A DNA stretch of 64,000 nucleotides from assembly GCA_018399135.1 (NCBI GenBank), contig JAGYPB010000003.1:1-64000 (forward strand), read 5' to 3'. Of the stretch, positions 24,574 through 33,303 are shown in pieces. Positions within the stretch are counted from its first letter, which is position 1. Every line of letters starts with the position of its first letter. Source of the stretch: Deltaproteobacteria bacterium (GTDB lineage Bacteria > Desulfobacterota > Desulfuromonadia > Desulfuromonadales > Geopsychrobacteraceae). The position numbers were made by a program, and so were the translations under genes. A model generated the notes under the pieces. That model was not told where the DNA came from. It ran no database searches and saw only the letters and a list, made by a program, of their open reading frames with translations.

Positions 24574-25983
24574 ATGGTTAATCCCTCTCTGCAGGAACTG
24601 ACCCGTGAGCTTGATGCGATCATCGACTCTTCCTCCGATGGTCTGTTCGTCTGTGATGCCGGCGGGCGGATTTTGCGAGTTAATCCCGCTTCAGCACGCA
24701 TCAATAATGCCACCCCCGAGCAGCTTGAAGGGCGCGATTATCTTGAGGTTGCCAATGAAGGACTGGTATTGCTTCCTTCCGCAGCCCTGGAAGCCATCAA
24801 AGCCAAAGCCCAAGTCAGTCTGTTACAGCAGAGCCGTACCGGGCGTAAACTGATTTCTACTGCAACACCGGTTTTTGATGATCATCAACAACTGATTCGG
24901 GTGGTGGTCAGTGAACGCGATGTTACCGAGATTGAGCGGCTCAAACGTGATCTGGAAGACCAGCAGGAACTGGGTAACCAGTTTCGTCGGCAGCTATCCC
25001 AGTTGCAGCGTGAGCAGTTAAATGGCCGGGACGTTATCGCCGAGAGTCCGTTGATGGCGGCGACCCTTAAGCAGATCCGGCGTTTGAGTCAGGTCGATTC
25101 AACGGTGCTGCTTCTGGGTGAGTCGGGGGTTGGTAAGGGCTTGATTGCCGATCTTATTCACGTCGGCTCTCATCGTGCCCAGCAACCGATGATCAGGCTC
25201 AATTGTGGGGCGATTCCGGAATCCCTGATTGAGGCAGAGCTGTTCGGCTACGAGCGCGGGGCCTTTACCGGGGCGGTTGCCAATAAACCGGGTCAGCTCG
25301 AGTTGGCTGACAAGGGGACGGTGTTTCTTGATGAAATTGCTGAATTGCCATTGTCAGCTCAGGTCAAATTATTGCGCTTTATGGAGGATGGCCGGTTAAC
25401 CCGCCTTGGTGCCACCAAAGAACGGCAGATTGATGTGCGGATCATTGCGGCAACTAACCGTGATCTGAAGCAACGGGTCGATAACGGACTGTTCCGTGAG
25501 GATCTTTATTATCGCCTCAGCGTCATCCCTGTGCATATTCCCCCATTGCGCCGGCGGCAGGAGTGTGTGGTGCCGTTATTGAACTCCTACCTCCATTATT
25601 TTGCTGAGCGTGACGGGGTGCAGCGACAGTTGACCCCGGCAGTTCTCGATCTGCTCTGTGCTTATGGGTGGCCTGGGAATGTGCGTGAATTGATGAATCT
25701 GTGTGAGCGTCTGGTGGTCATGTCCGAGGGGCCACTGATTGATGTCAATCATCTGCCTGTGGCGATTTTATCCAATAGCACAACCAACAGTGAAATCTCA
25801 ACCCAGTGGCCGTCGCCAATGACCATGGCGCAGATTCTGGCCAGTGTTGAACGAGAAATTCTTCACCAGGCCCATAAACGTTACGGCAGACAGTGTCTGA
25901 TTGCCGAAAAGCTGGGAATGAGTCAGCCCACGGTAGCGCGTAAATTGCGCCACTATGGGATTGGTAAGTTTTTAGGTGAATAA
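24574..25983 (+). CDS. Sigma-54-dependent PAS-domain transcriptional activator (paralogue)
   Basis: A 469-residue enhancer-binding protein with one PAS domain (starting RELDAIIDSSSDGLFVCDA at about residue 10), an AAA+ domain with Walker A GESGVGKG, GAFTGA loop and VFLDEIAEL, and a Fis-type helix-turn-helix ending RKLRHYGIG. It is strongly similar over its whole length to the protein at 14126-15871 but lacks that protein's ~115-residue N-terminal domain. The start at 24574 was chosen because the longer frame from 24442 is encoded by the family 2 repeat. The ribosome site is weak. The two paralogues bracket the proline and Liv genes; this one may control the Liv or TRAP transporter. Confidence 0.9.
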   Translation: MVNPSLQELTRELDAIIDSSSDGLFVCDAGGRILRVNPASARINNATPEQLEGRDYLEVANEGLVLLPSAALEAIKAKAQVSLLQQSRTGRKLISTATPVFDDHQQLIRVVVSERDVTEIERLKRDLEDQQELGNQFRRQLSQLQREQLNGRDVIAESPLMAATLKQIRRLSQVDSTVLLLGESGVGKGLIADLIHVGSHRAQQPMIRLNCGAIPESLIEAELFGYERGAFTGAVANKPGQLELADKGTVFLDEIAELPLSAQVKLLRFMEDGRLTRLGATKERQIDVRIIAATNRDLKQRVDNGLFREDLYYRLSVIPVHIPPLRRRQECVVPLLNSYLHYFAERDGVQRQLTPAVLDLLCAYGWPGNVRELMNLCERLVVMSEGPLIDVNHLPVAILSNSTTNSEISTQWPSPMTMAQILASVEREILHQAHKRYGRQCLIAEKLGMSQPTVARKLRHYGIGKFLGE

Positions 25984-25991
25984 GCCCGGGA

Positions 25992-26837
25992 TCATAGCTC
26001 CTGATCGCTGCGTATCCGCAGGTACGAGGGGAATTTTGGAATTCCTGACTGATAGTAGCCATGGTGCTTGTAGTTGATGACTGTGTTGATAGCGGGCGGG
26101 TTGTCGCGATCCGTGTCGCTTAAGCCACTTCCGATTCGGAATTCCGTGCCATCAGCGGCTCTGACCAGCAGGGCCCCCAATCTTCCGCTGTTGCGACCTT
26201 TGCCGGGCAGGTGAGCAATCACCGTTGCTTCGGCATCATGGAAGTTTTTTGCCTTGAGGATATGGGGACGGCGCCCCGCCTGATAGAGGGCATCCGGATC
26301 GCGGATAATCAGCCCTTCACCACCCAGAGCTTCAATGCGCTTCAACTCCTGATCCAGGTGCGCGTGGTTTTCTACCGGAATCTGTTCAACAACAAAGGCA
26401 TTAGGCGAGGGAGATTTTGTAAACCAAATAACGGCGGCTGTGATCCGCTTGCGAAATGGTCCTGGTGTCGCTGGAACGTCAAAGACAGCAAACTGAAGTT
26501 GCAGCCAGCCGGCGTGCGGTTGCTGGTGCATGACGATGGATGCCGTCTGTTCAAAGGTGCCACGACCGCCCCACAGCTCCCCCTCCAGGGGAAAGGGTGG
26601 CAGGTCGGCGGTAAATTCCGGTGGCGCAGCCAGGCGGTTCCCATTTTTACTATACAACTGTGAACCGTCCCAGTAACCACGAATACCGTCAAGCTTTTCA
26701 CTCATCCACCAGCCATCAACTGCCGTTTGCGTGGTGTAGGTCTGCGGCAACATCGGTTCGAAGGCCACAGCGGGAGTGAAGATAAGGGTCAGCAGAGACA
26801 GACATAACAAGCTTGTGGACGTGATAATTTTTGACAT
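25992..26837 (-). CDS. Secreted ATP-dependent DNA ligase, LigE type
   Basis: ATP-dependent DNA ligase of the small LigE/LigB class, which carries a signal peptide and is thought to act in the periplasm. The 281-residue protein starts MSKIITSTSLLCLSLL with a cleavable signal ending near AVA-F. The adenylated lysine is in SEKLDGIRGYW, followed by EGELWGGRG (motif III), GGEGLIIR (IV) and LKAK (V); the C-terminal OB domain ends in the tail. A GGAGG site fixes the start at 26837 rather than 26867. Its stop lies 8 bp from that of the convergent sigma-54 regulator. Confidence 0.88.
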   Translation of the reverse strand: MSKIITSTSLLCLSLLTLIFTPAVAFEPMLPQTYTTQTAVDGWWMSEKLDGIRGYWDGSQLYSKNGNRLAAPPEFTADLPPFPLEGELWGGRGTFEQTASIVMHQQPHAGWLQLQFAVFDVPATPGPFRKRITAAVIWFTKSPSPNAFVVEQIPVENHAHLDQELKRIEALGGEGLIIRDPDALYQAGRRPHILKAKNFHDAEATVIAHLPGKGRNSGRLGALLVRAADGTEFRIGSGLSDTDRDNPPAINTVINYKHHGYYQSGIPKFPSYLRIRSDQEL

Positions 26838-26920
26838 GTTCCCCCTCCATGTATAAAAACTGCTCAAATAGTCGGTATGATTTGGCTATTACCTGATCCC
26901 TCGATCCTGTAAATGTTCTT

Positions 26921-27460
26921 TCAGCGGCGGAGATTGCCGCAGTCGGCCGAAATCCAGCGGGCTTTCTGGTTGACGTTGAACTCTTCCGGCTTTCCGTCCA
27001 TCTCAGTGTGAATGACGGCGTTGCCGCTGTACTCTTTGGGATTAACGATGGTGACATTGCCCTCGCCGCGGGAAGGCGGGTCGCCGGCGCAGGCGAAGCG
27101 GATATGAATGCGGTCGCCACTGCGTTCGACGATCTCCTGGGTGCAGTTTTCATCGGCCAGATGAAGTTTATTATCGGCGATGTCTGCGGCGGTGATGCAG
27201 AGGCGGAAGCTGGTTTCGTCCTTGCCGAAGTTCACCCCTTGAGCGGCCATCATCTGTTCCATCATTTGCCGTTGTGCCGGGGGTAACGCGTCCAGTTGCT
27301 GACGCGCCTGGCGCATGGCCTCTTCCATCTGACCGCTTTGGCTGGTCATCTGTATGCGATGCTCCCACAGTCCCGGTTCAATGTTTAACGGTTGCGCGAC
27401 AGCCTGATGGGCGCTAAATGCAGCGATCAGGACGAACAGCAGGATCAGTTTATGTTTCAT
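26921..27460 (-). CDS. DUF3617-like secreted protein of unknown function
   Basis: A 179-residue protein with a signal peptide (MKHKLILLFVLIAAFSA..., cleavage near AVA-Q). The mature part begins PLNIEPGLWEHRIQM, has a Met/Gln-rich helix (about 45-75) and conserved cysteines in RLCITAADI, ENCTQE, FACAG and ADCGNL, a pattern of the DUF3617 family. Function is unknown; a periplasmic role is inferred from the signal. The start at 27460 has an ideal AAGGAGG site. It probably shares a transcript with the LigE-type gene 83 bp downstream. Confidence 0.7.
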   Translation of the reverse strand: MKHKLILLFVLIAAFSAHQAVAQPLNIEPGLWEHRIQMTSQSGQMEEAMRQARQQLDALPPAQRQMMEQMMAAQGVNFGKDETSFRLCITAADIADNKLHLADENCTQEIVERSGDRIHIRFACAGDPPSRGEGNVTIVNPKEYSGNAVIHTEMDGKPEEFNVNQKARWISADCGNLRR

Positions 27461-27552
27461 GGTCACCTCCTTGAAGATTTTGCCCCGTCAGCTTGCGAAC
27501 ACAGGATATTATCCTAGATTACATAGTTTTTCCTGGCGCAGGAGCCGATTTT

Positions 27553-27818
27553 ATGACGAACGATATTTCCCTCTATCAGCACATTTATACCCTGGTAAAG
27601 CAGATTCCACAAGGCCAGGTGGCCAGCTATGGTTCTCTGGCTGGTGTGGCCGGGACTACAGCGCGGGTGGTCGGTTTTGCCCTGGCGGTCTTGCCCGAGC
27701 AGAGTGCTGTGCCCTGGCAACGGGTCATCAACAGTCAGGGGGCCGGATCAGCGCCAGAAAGGACAGCGACCGGGCAAAGGTACAACGGGCGTTGCTGGAA
27801 GCCGAAGGTTTGTTTTGA
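27553..27818 (+). pseudogene. Alkyltransferase-like (MGMT-fold) protein gene with a frameshift
   Basis: The reading frame starts MTNDISLYQHIYTLVKQIPQGQVASYGSLAG and runs to VPWQRVINSQG, then is out of frame; the expected continuation GRISARKDSDRAKVQRALLEAEGLF is in another frame. Adding one G in the five-G run at 27738-27742 restores an 88-residue protein. The usual alkyl-acceptor motif PCHRV reads PWQRV, with Trp for Cys, which marks alkyltransferase-like (ATL) proteins that recognise O6-alkylguanine and recruit excision repair. A good AGGAG site precedes the ATG. The lesion in a homopolymer may be a sequence error or real. Confidence 0.75.
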
Positions 27819-27837
27819 TGCGTCCAGCAAGGTTGAT

Positions 27838-28698
27838 TCAGTCTGCTTTCGTTAACCGTATATTGTTCAGATTCGCAGGGCATGTTTCTACTGCCAGCAG
27901 CACTTCCCTTGCGTTGCAGACCGCCGCGATAGCCGCCGATGAGCCGTCCCCCGCAGCACACGATGACGGGAATCAGATAACAGATCGGATTCTGGCCGAT
28001 GGCCTGACCGACGCGCGAGAACAGCGGTCCGGTTGGCCGATTTTCTCAACAATCTGGCGATAAGCGGCAGGCAGCCAGGGCGGAATGTGCGGCAGCGCCT
28101 GCCAGACGCGAGCTGAAATTCGTGCCATGCAGATGCAATATCAGGGGATTGTCTGGTTCATTCAGCATGGGTGCAAAGATCTTTTTGACGATGTTTGCTG
28201 TTGCGTCACTGTCTTCAGTGAGCTGCGCGTTGAGCCAGTCTTTATGCAATTGTTTCAGGGTGCTGATGCCGTCATCATCAAAAATCCAGCCGGCAGATGC
28301 CCCTTGAGGTTACGCCAATCAGGGCCGTCGAAAGGGGGTCGGGTGCACCTGTAGCGCAGGTGCAGGTTCTCTCCTTTGCTACGAACTTCACCAGGGGTGA
28401 CCACCGCCTCGACGGCAACCAGCAGATCGTGGAGACGACTCGGGCTACTTAGGCCGCTGGCGAAAGGTTTCCAGAATCGATGCCGACTGATCCAGCAGCT
28501 GTCGACGCTTGCTGCTGGTGAGAGATGTTGCAGATAGCGTTTGGGGCTGATGCCATATAGCGTCGGAACAAGCGCTGGCAAGAAGGTAGCCAGGGCTCAA
28601 CGAAACAAGCGGCAAATCTGTCCAGTGGCGGTTGCCGATCGGTGTTTGTTTGGTGAATGGGTGATGATGTCGATCATGCGCTGATAGTCGCTTGGCAT
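27838..28698 (-). pseudogene. Ada-like gene (AraC-type HTH plus O6-methylguanine methyltransferase), heavily frameshifted
   Basis: From an ATG at 28698 with an AGGAG site, pieces in different frames spell a 285-residue-scale Ada-type protein: MPSDYQRMIDII, then ISPKRYLQHLSPAA of the helix-turn-helix, LHDLLVAVEAV-VTPGE, PLILHLHGTNF, RVWQALPHIPPW, GQAIGQNPICYLIP, and the C-terminal GGYRGGLQRK and VLLAVETCPAN. At least five small indels break it, one in the codon of the alkyl-acceptor Cys (PCHRV reads CCC-GT-CAT-CGT-GTG). It converges on the alkyltransferase-like gene. Either true decay of a repair gene or poor sequence in this stretch. Confidence 0.7.
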
Positions 28699-28860
28699 CT
28701 GGCTGATCTCCTTTTGGTTAATACGCTAGCACTGGTGGAGGATACTGCCAATCCGGTGTCATTTTACCGTCGTAGTGACTTTTTCTCTTGCAACTTTTTT
28801 TTTTGATTCGGGTATCTAGATGGCCTCGGGCGCAGCACATTTCCACATTGATAAGTCTAC

Positions 28861-28908
28861 GTCCCTATCGTCTAGCCTGGCCCAGGACACCGCCCTTTCA
28901 CGGCGGCA
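28861..28908 (+). pseudogene. Truncated tRNA-Glu (TTC), 5' part only
   Basis: The sequence has the tRNA-Glu acceptor 5' strand GTCCCTA, the D-arm with TCTAGCCTGGCCCAGGAC, and a complete anticodon arm (stem CCGCC/GGCGG, loop CTTTCAC, anticodon TTC at 28897-28899). After the variable region the T-arm and acceptor 3' strand are missing. This is a scar expected at an integration or deletion boundary. The surrounding 28699-29139 holds no gene. Confidence 0.8.
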
Positions 28909-29139
28909 GAAGTGCGCCAAAAAACACCACACAAATACCAGATAAAGAAAATCTGCATCAAATGTCACATGCAAGCTACCTCTGACATGCAGCCCATGGG
29001 AGTAACCGGGGCGATGCTATGCTTTTGCAGTCCAAAAAATGCTACAACGCAAATAGCTCCGTTTAAAGTGCCGTTGACCTCTTTACTAAAAGCACATATG
29101 ATTACACATATACTTTTGTGTTGGTTGTGGAGGTTTTCC

Positions 29140-29370
29140 ATGGGACAGGTCACAATTTATTTGGATGATGAGATCGAAGCTAAAATGCGCGCGGCTGCAC
29201 AGTCTCAAAATCTTTCTCAAAGCAAGTGGGTCGCTCAATTGATTAAAGAAAAAACCTTGGATCAGTGGCCGGAGTCAGTCGTCAGACTTGCCGGCACATG
29301 GGATGACATGATTATGGCAGAAGAGATCAGGTCATCCTCTGGCGCTGATACCATCAGGGAGAAATTGTGA
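29140..29370 (+). CDS. Ribbon-helix-helix-type antitoxin of a VapBC-like pair
   Basis: A 76-residue protein starting MGQVTIYLDDEIEAKM, typical of CopG/RHH antitoxins: an N-terminal DNA-binding strand and helices, then a charged tail that would wrap the toxin. A GGAGG site fixes the start at 29140; the longer upstream frame has no support. The stop overlaps the toxin start (TGATG), the classic arrangement. It should neutralise the PIN toxin and repress its own promoter, which lies in the AT-rich stretch near 29090-29130. Confidence 0.85.
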   Translation: MGQVTIYLDDEIEAKMRAAAQSQNLSQSKWVAQLIKEKTLDQWPESVVRLAGTWDDMIMAEEIRSSSGADTIREKL

Positions 29371-29765
29371 TGTATGTTCTTGACACCAATACATTGATTT
29401 ATTTTTTTAAAGGTGTCGGGAATGTTGCAAAAAATCTGCTCAACCATTCCCCAAGGGAGATTGGAATACCAAGCATTGTTTTGTTTGAACTTGAGGTCGG
29501 TATCGCTAAATCCAGCGCACCTGACAAAAGAATGAAACAGCTTGAGGAAATTATTTCAATCGTCAGCATCCTTGATTTTACCGCAAAAGAGGCCAAGGTC
29601 GCTGCTGCCATCCGTGCCCAACTCGAAAAAGCGGGGACACCAATTGGCCCCTTCGATACTCTGATCGGGGCTACTGCCCTGGCCAACCAGTCCACACTGG
29701 TGACCCACAACATAAAAGAATTCAGTCGGATAAATAAGCTGCCAATTGAAGACTGGTATCAGTAG
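29370..29765 (+). CDS. vapC: PIN-domain ribonuclease toxin, VapC family
   Basis: A 131-residue PIN-domain protein. The acidic metal-binding residues are visible: Asp in MYVLDTNTLIYFF, Glu in LFELEVGI, and Asp in GPFDTLIGATAL, with a further Asn/Asp position near VTHNIKEF. VapC toxins cleave RNAs such as initiator tRNA or rRNA loops; the target here is unknown. It is translationally coupled to the antitoxin. The pair sits between a truncated tRNA-Glu and a long palindrome, in a stretch with other signs of rearrangement. Confidence 0.9.
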   Translation: MYVLDTNTLIYFFKGVGNVAKNLLNHSPREIGIPSIVLFELEVGIAKSSAPDKRMKQLEEIISIVSILDFTAKEAKVAAAIRAQLEKAGTPIGPFDTLIGATALANQSTLVTHNIKEFSRINKLPIEDWYQ

Positions 29766-29787
29766 ATGGTAATAAACGGGGGGCATG

Positions 29788-29845
29788 ATAAACTGGGGAC
29801 ATAATACCGATTATCTCCATAATCGGTATTATGTCCCCAGTTTAT
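29788..29845. repeat. Perfect 27-bp inverted repeat with a 4-base loop (REP-like)
   Basis: The arm 29788-29814 (beginning ATAAACTGGGGACATAAT) is exactly complementary to 29819-29845 around CTCC. Imperfect complementarity (ATAAACGGG against CCCGTTTAT) continues outside. Motifs with GGGGACATAATACC are familiar near IS200/REP-associated transposases in other genomes, but no transposase is present here. It lies 36 bp before rnhA. Confidence 0.85.
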
Positions 29846-29881
29846 CCCGTTTATCGTCCTATGCCCCCGTCCAAGGATCGA

Positions 29882-30346
29882 ATGTTGACTAATCAACCTT
29901 CACAACTTGTAGAAATCTTTTCCGATGGTGCCTGCTCCGGCAATCCCGGCCCCGGTGGCTACGGAACCATTTTGCGCTTTGGTAACCACGAGAAGGAACT
30001 ATCGGGTTTCGCTGAGTTGACCACTAATAACCGGATGGAGTTGCTCGGGGCAATCGTTGGCCTTGAAGCCTTGAAACGCCCCTGCCGCATCCGTCTGACG
30101 ACCGATTCCCAATATCTGATCAAAGGGGTGACCGAATGGTCTGCCGGGTGGCGGCGCAACGGCTGGCGCAACTCCAGGAAGGAGGAGGTAGCCAACCGCG
30201 ATCTGTGGGAACGTCTGCTTGAGCTGGTAACAATCCATGATATTGAATGGGTCTGGGTCAAGGGGCACGCCGGCCATGCGGAAAATGAGCGTTGTGATGA
30301 GTTGGCGCGGCGCGAGATTGTAAAAGCGGCGAACGGCGTGTCTTGA
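29882..30346 (+). CDS. rnhA: Ribonuclease HI
   Basis: Degrades the RNA strand of RNA-DNA hybrids. The 154-residue length is standard. The four catalytic acids are in [33 protein letters not shown] and [10 protein letters not shown], and the basic handle region [14 protein letters not shown] is present. The start at 29882 was chosen for its AAGGA site and because the family begins here; the frame open to 29831 runs into the palindrome. It is separated from nuoA by 130 bp that probably holds the nuo promoter. Confidence 0.95.
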   Translation: MLTNQPSQLVEIFSDGACSGNPGPGGYGTILRFGNHEKELSGFAELTTNNRMELLGAIVGLEALKRPCRIRLTTDSQYLIKGVTEWSAGWRRNGWRNSRKEEVANRDLWERLLELVTIHDIEWVWVKGHAGHAENERCDELARREIVKAANGVS

Positions 30347-30476
30347 TCGGCAGGGTAAAAAAAGTACAACTTTTTAACACACGACTTCTCTGATTGATGA
30401 CAGATGTGGTAGTATCCGTCGCGTGTTCATTCATGACGGTCTTTAGATAAGAGCTTTCCCCTTTGCTGGAGATATC

Positions 30477-30917
30477 ATGTCCCTTCCAGATGCAGGCACT
30501 GTTTCACCACCGGTGACCCCGGCAGGGGTCGAAGGCTTTATTTCCTTCGCCCTTTACAGTGTTATTGCTGTAAGTTTGATTCTGCTGTTGATGTTCCTTG
30601 CCTGGTTTCTCGGGCAGCGCACCACCTCCGCTGAAAAAAATGCTCCTTACGAATCCGCCGTTGATCCGATTGGTGACGCGCGCTTAAGTGGTCCGGTACC
30701 TTTTTATCTGGTCGCCATCTTTTTTATCATTTTCGATCTGGAAGCCGTGTTCATCGTGTCCTGGGCCGTCGCCTATGATCTGCTGGGGTGGAACGGCTTC
30801 TGGCAGATTTCCTTTTTTATCGTCAATCTTTTCCTGGGGCTGGTGTATCTGTGGAAGATGGGTGCACTGGACTGGGGCGTACAGCCCGCACGTAATCGGC
30901 GCAGGAGATCTTCATGA
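30477..30917 (+). CDS. nuoA: NADH-quinone oxidoreductase subunit A
   Basis: Small membrane subunit of complex I with three helices. The 146-residue protein has the conserved loop [13 protein letters not shown] (with the quinone-site Glu-Ser region) and the acidic [11 protein letters not shown] in the second helix. First gene of the nuo operon; it overlaps nuoBCD by four bases (ATGA). The 5' end is extended by about 20 residues compared with E. coli NuoA. Confidence 0.95.
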   Translation: MSLPDAGTVSPPVTPAGVEGFISFALYSVIAVSLILLLMFLAWFLGQRTTSAEKNAPYESAVDPIGDARLSGPVPFYLVAIFFIIFDLEAVFIVSWAVAYDLLGWNGFWQISFFIVNLFLGLVYLWKMGALDWGVQPARNRRRRSS

Positions 30918-33295
30918 GTGAAAAACTGCCACAGGGGGTATTGCTCACCCGTGCCGATGACCTGATCAATTGGGGGCGCAAAAACAGCCTCTGGCCGATG
31001 TTTTTCGGTCTGTCCTGTTGTTTTGTCGAGATGATGACGAGCATGACCCCGCGTTTTGACCTGGCGCGCTTCGGCGCGGAAGTGCTGCGTGGAACGCCGC
31101 GCGAGTCGGATGTGATGATTATCTCCGGCACCCCGTTCAAGAAGATGGGTGCTTCCATCCTGCGGGTCTATGAGCAGATGCCCAACCCCAAATGGGTTAT
31201 TGCCATGGGCAGTTGCGCCAACTCCGGTGGCATGTACGATGTTTACAGTGTCATCCAGGGGGTCAACCAGATTCTGCCGGTGGATGTCTATATCCCCGGT
31301 TGCCCGCCCCGCCCCGAGGCTTTTTTGCAGGGGATTATCGAACTGCAAAAAAAGATTGTCGCCGAAGAGCAGCCGGCACGTAAGGTTTTTGGTATGGCGG
31401 GCGGCAGTGAAGGAACAACGGTACCGCCGCTGGTCGATGGCGTCACCAAGAGCCGCGACCCGCGCGGGCCGGGCTATGGCAACACCCCGCTGCGTGGAAC
31501 CGTGCAGCAGCCACCCGCATTCCCCCACAACCGTACCGCCAACAGCTGGCGGCCGCCGCAGCCCAAACAGGAGTTTCCGCCTTCAGCTGAGGCTGTCTAT
31601 CGTGACGTACAGGAACGCTTCAAGGGGGAGGTGACGATTGATCCGTTAGCGGCTGATATGCCGGTGCTGATCTGTCCGGTGGCGCGGATTCGTGAGCTGC
31701 TTTACTTTCTCAAGCATGAAGCGGTGATCAAGTATCAGCGCCTGGAAGATCTGACCGCTATTGATGAACGTCTGCGGCGCCAACCCTGCGATCATCAATT
31801 TACCCTGGTCTATCACTTGCTCAACTTTAGCGATCCCGGTTACCTGCGGATCAAGGTGCCACTGACGGGTGAATACCCACAGGTACCAACGATCACCGAA
31901 ATCTGGCCGTCGGCTGGTTGGTACGAACGCGAAGTTTTTGATATGTTTGGCATCACGTTTCCCGGTCATAAGGATCTGCGGCGGATTCTGATGCCGGCCA
32001 CCTGGGAAGGTCATCCCTTGCGTAAGGAGCACCCGTCGCGCGCCACCGACATGCCTCCTTTTACCGTTGATACTGCCATGGACTATATTCCAGTGGCGGC
32101 AGACAAGCTTGTTCCTCTGCCTGGAGCCGATGACGGCAGCATGGTGTTGAATCTCGGGCCACATCACCCTGGTACCCATGGCGTATTGCGTGTGGTGCTG
32201 CGGATGCAGGGGGAAGAATTGACCGATATCGATGTCGATCTCGGTTACCACCACCGGGGCGCTGAAAAGATCGGCGAGCGCCAGCACTGGGCACAGTTTA
32301 TTCCCTACACCGACCGTATCGATTACCTCTCCGGGGTGCAGAACAACCTGGCCTATCTGCATTCCCTTGAAACCCTGCTCGGGGTCTCGGTGCCGCAGCG
32401 CGCTGATTATGCCCGGGTGATGTTGTGTGAGCTGTTCCGTCTGGCCAGTCATCTGGTCTGGCTCGGCACCTATGCTCACGATGTCGGGGCCATGACCCCG
32501 GTCTTCTACTGTTTCGACTCGCGCGAAAAGATATTTGATATCGTTGAGATGATCACCGGCGGGCGCATGCATCCGTCCTGGCTACGCATCGGTGGCCTGC
32601 CCCTGGACCTGCCGGAAGGCTGGAAACAGAAGGTTGACACTTTTACCAGCGATTTTGACAAACGCATCAATGAGCTCGACAGCATGCTCACCGACGGCCC
32701 GGTGTTCCGTGCCCGGAGTGAAGGCGTCGGCATTGTCAACCTGGATGAGGCCCTCGACTGGGGTTTCTCCGGCCCTAACCTGCGTGCCAGTGGCTCCAGC
32801 TGGGACTTGCGCCGCACGATGCCCTACAGTGCCTACAATGACTTTGATTTTGATGTGGTCAGTTTCACTGGCGGTGATTGCTTTGATCGCTACCGCGTGC
32901 GCCTGGAGGAGCTGCGCCAGTCGTTGCGGATTGTCAAGCAGGCGGCCGAACGCATGCCGGGCGGGCGCTGGATGACCGATGATTACCGCTATACCTACCC
33001 GCAGCGCGGCGATGGCCTGCACGATATCGAAAGCCTGATTCATCACTTTGTCAATGTGTCGAGCGGTCCGGTTGCACCCTTGGGCGAAGTTTATCGAGCG
33101 ACGGAGTCGAGCAAAGGGGAGTGTGGTTATTACCTGGTCAGTGATGGTGGCAGCAGTGCCTACCGCTGCCGTATCCGCACCCCATCCTTCGCCCACATGC
33201 AGGCGTTCTCGTGGATCTGCAAAGGGAGTATGCTGGCGGATATGATTGCGGTGATGGGATCGATTGATTTTATATTGGCAGATCTTGATCGTTAA
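30914..33295 (+). CDS. nuoBCD: NADH-quinone oxidoreductase fused subunits B, C and D
   Basis: One 793-residue protein holding three complex I peripheral-arm subunits. Residues ~1-155 are NuoB, with the adjacent Cys pair in [10 protein letters not shown], a third Cys in MGSCANSGG and a fourth in [10 protein letters not shown], ligands of cluster N2. A proline-rich linker (~165-215) leads to NuoC (~215-390, with [12 protein letters not shown]) and NuoD (~400-793, with [12 protein letters not shown] and the conserved [12 protein letters not shown]). NuoCD fusions are common; a B-C-D fusion is rarer and known from Desulfuromonadales. The continuous frame with no internal start argues for a real fusion. 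The enzyme couples NADH oxidation to quinone reduction and proton transport. Confidence 0.95.
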   Translation: MSEKLPQGVLLTRADDLINWGRKNSLWPMFFGLSCCFVEMMTSMTPRFDLARFGAEVLRGTPRESDVMIISGTPFKKMGASILRVYEQMPNPKWVIAMGSCANSGGMYDVYSVIQGVNQILPVDVYIPGCPPRPEAFLQGIIELQKKIVAEEQPARKVFGMAGGSEGTTVPPLVDGVTKSRDPRGPGYGNTPLRGTVQQPPAFPHNRTANSWRPPQPKQEFPPSAEAVYRDVQERFKGEVTIDPLAADMPVLICPVARIRELLYFLKHEAVIKYQRLEDLTAIDERLRRQPCDHQFTLVYHLLNFSDPGYLRIKVPLTGEYPQVPTITEIWPSAGWYEREVFDMFGITFPGHKDLRRILMPATWEGHPLRKEHPSRATDMPPFTVDTAMDYIPVAADKLVPLPGADDGSMVLNLGPHHPGTHGVLRVVLRMQGEELTDIDVDLGYHHRGAEKIGERQHWAQFIPYTDRIDYLSGVQNNLAYLHSLETLLGVSVPQRADYARVMLCELFRLASHLVWLGTYAHDVGAMTPVFYCFDSREKIFDIVEMITGGRMHPSWLRIGGLPLDLPEGWKQKVDTFTSDFDKRINELDSMLTDGPVFRARSEGVGIVNLDEALDWGFSGPNLRASGSSWDLRRTMPYSAYNDFDFDVVSFTGGDCFDRYRVRLEELRQSLRIVKQAAERMPGGRWMTDDYRYTYPQRGDGLHDIESLIHHFVNVSSGPVAPLGEVYRATESSKGECGYYLVSDGGSSAYRCRIRTPSFAHMQAFSWICKGSMLADMIAVMGSIDFILADLDR

Positions 33296-33303
33296 GGGGC
33301 GTT

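Noticed and set aside
27459..28354. Short ORFs on both strands between 27.5 and 28.4 kb as novel genes
   Set aside because: They are frame fragments of an alkyltransferase-like gene and an Ada-like gene, or shadows of these.
31646..32572. 308-codon minus-strand open frame opposite nuoBCD
   Set aside because: It is a shadow of a strongly conserved gene with biased codon use; no domain is visible.
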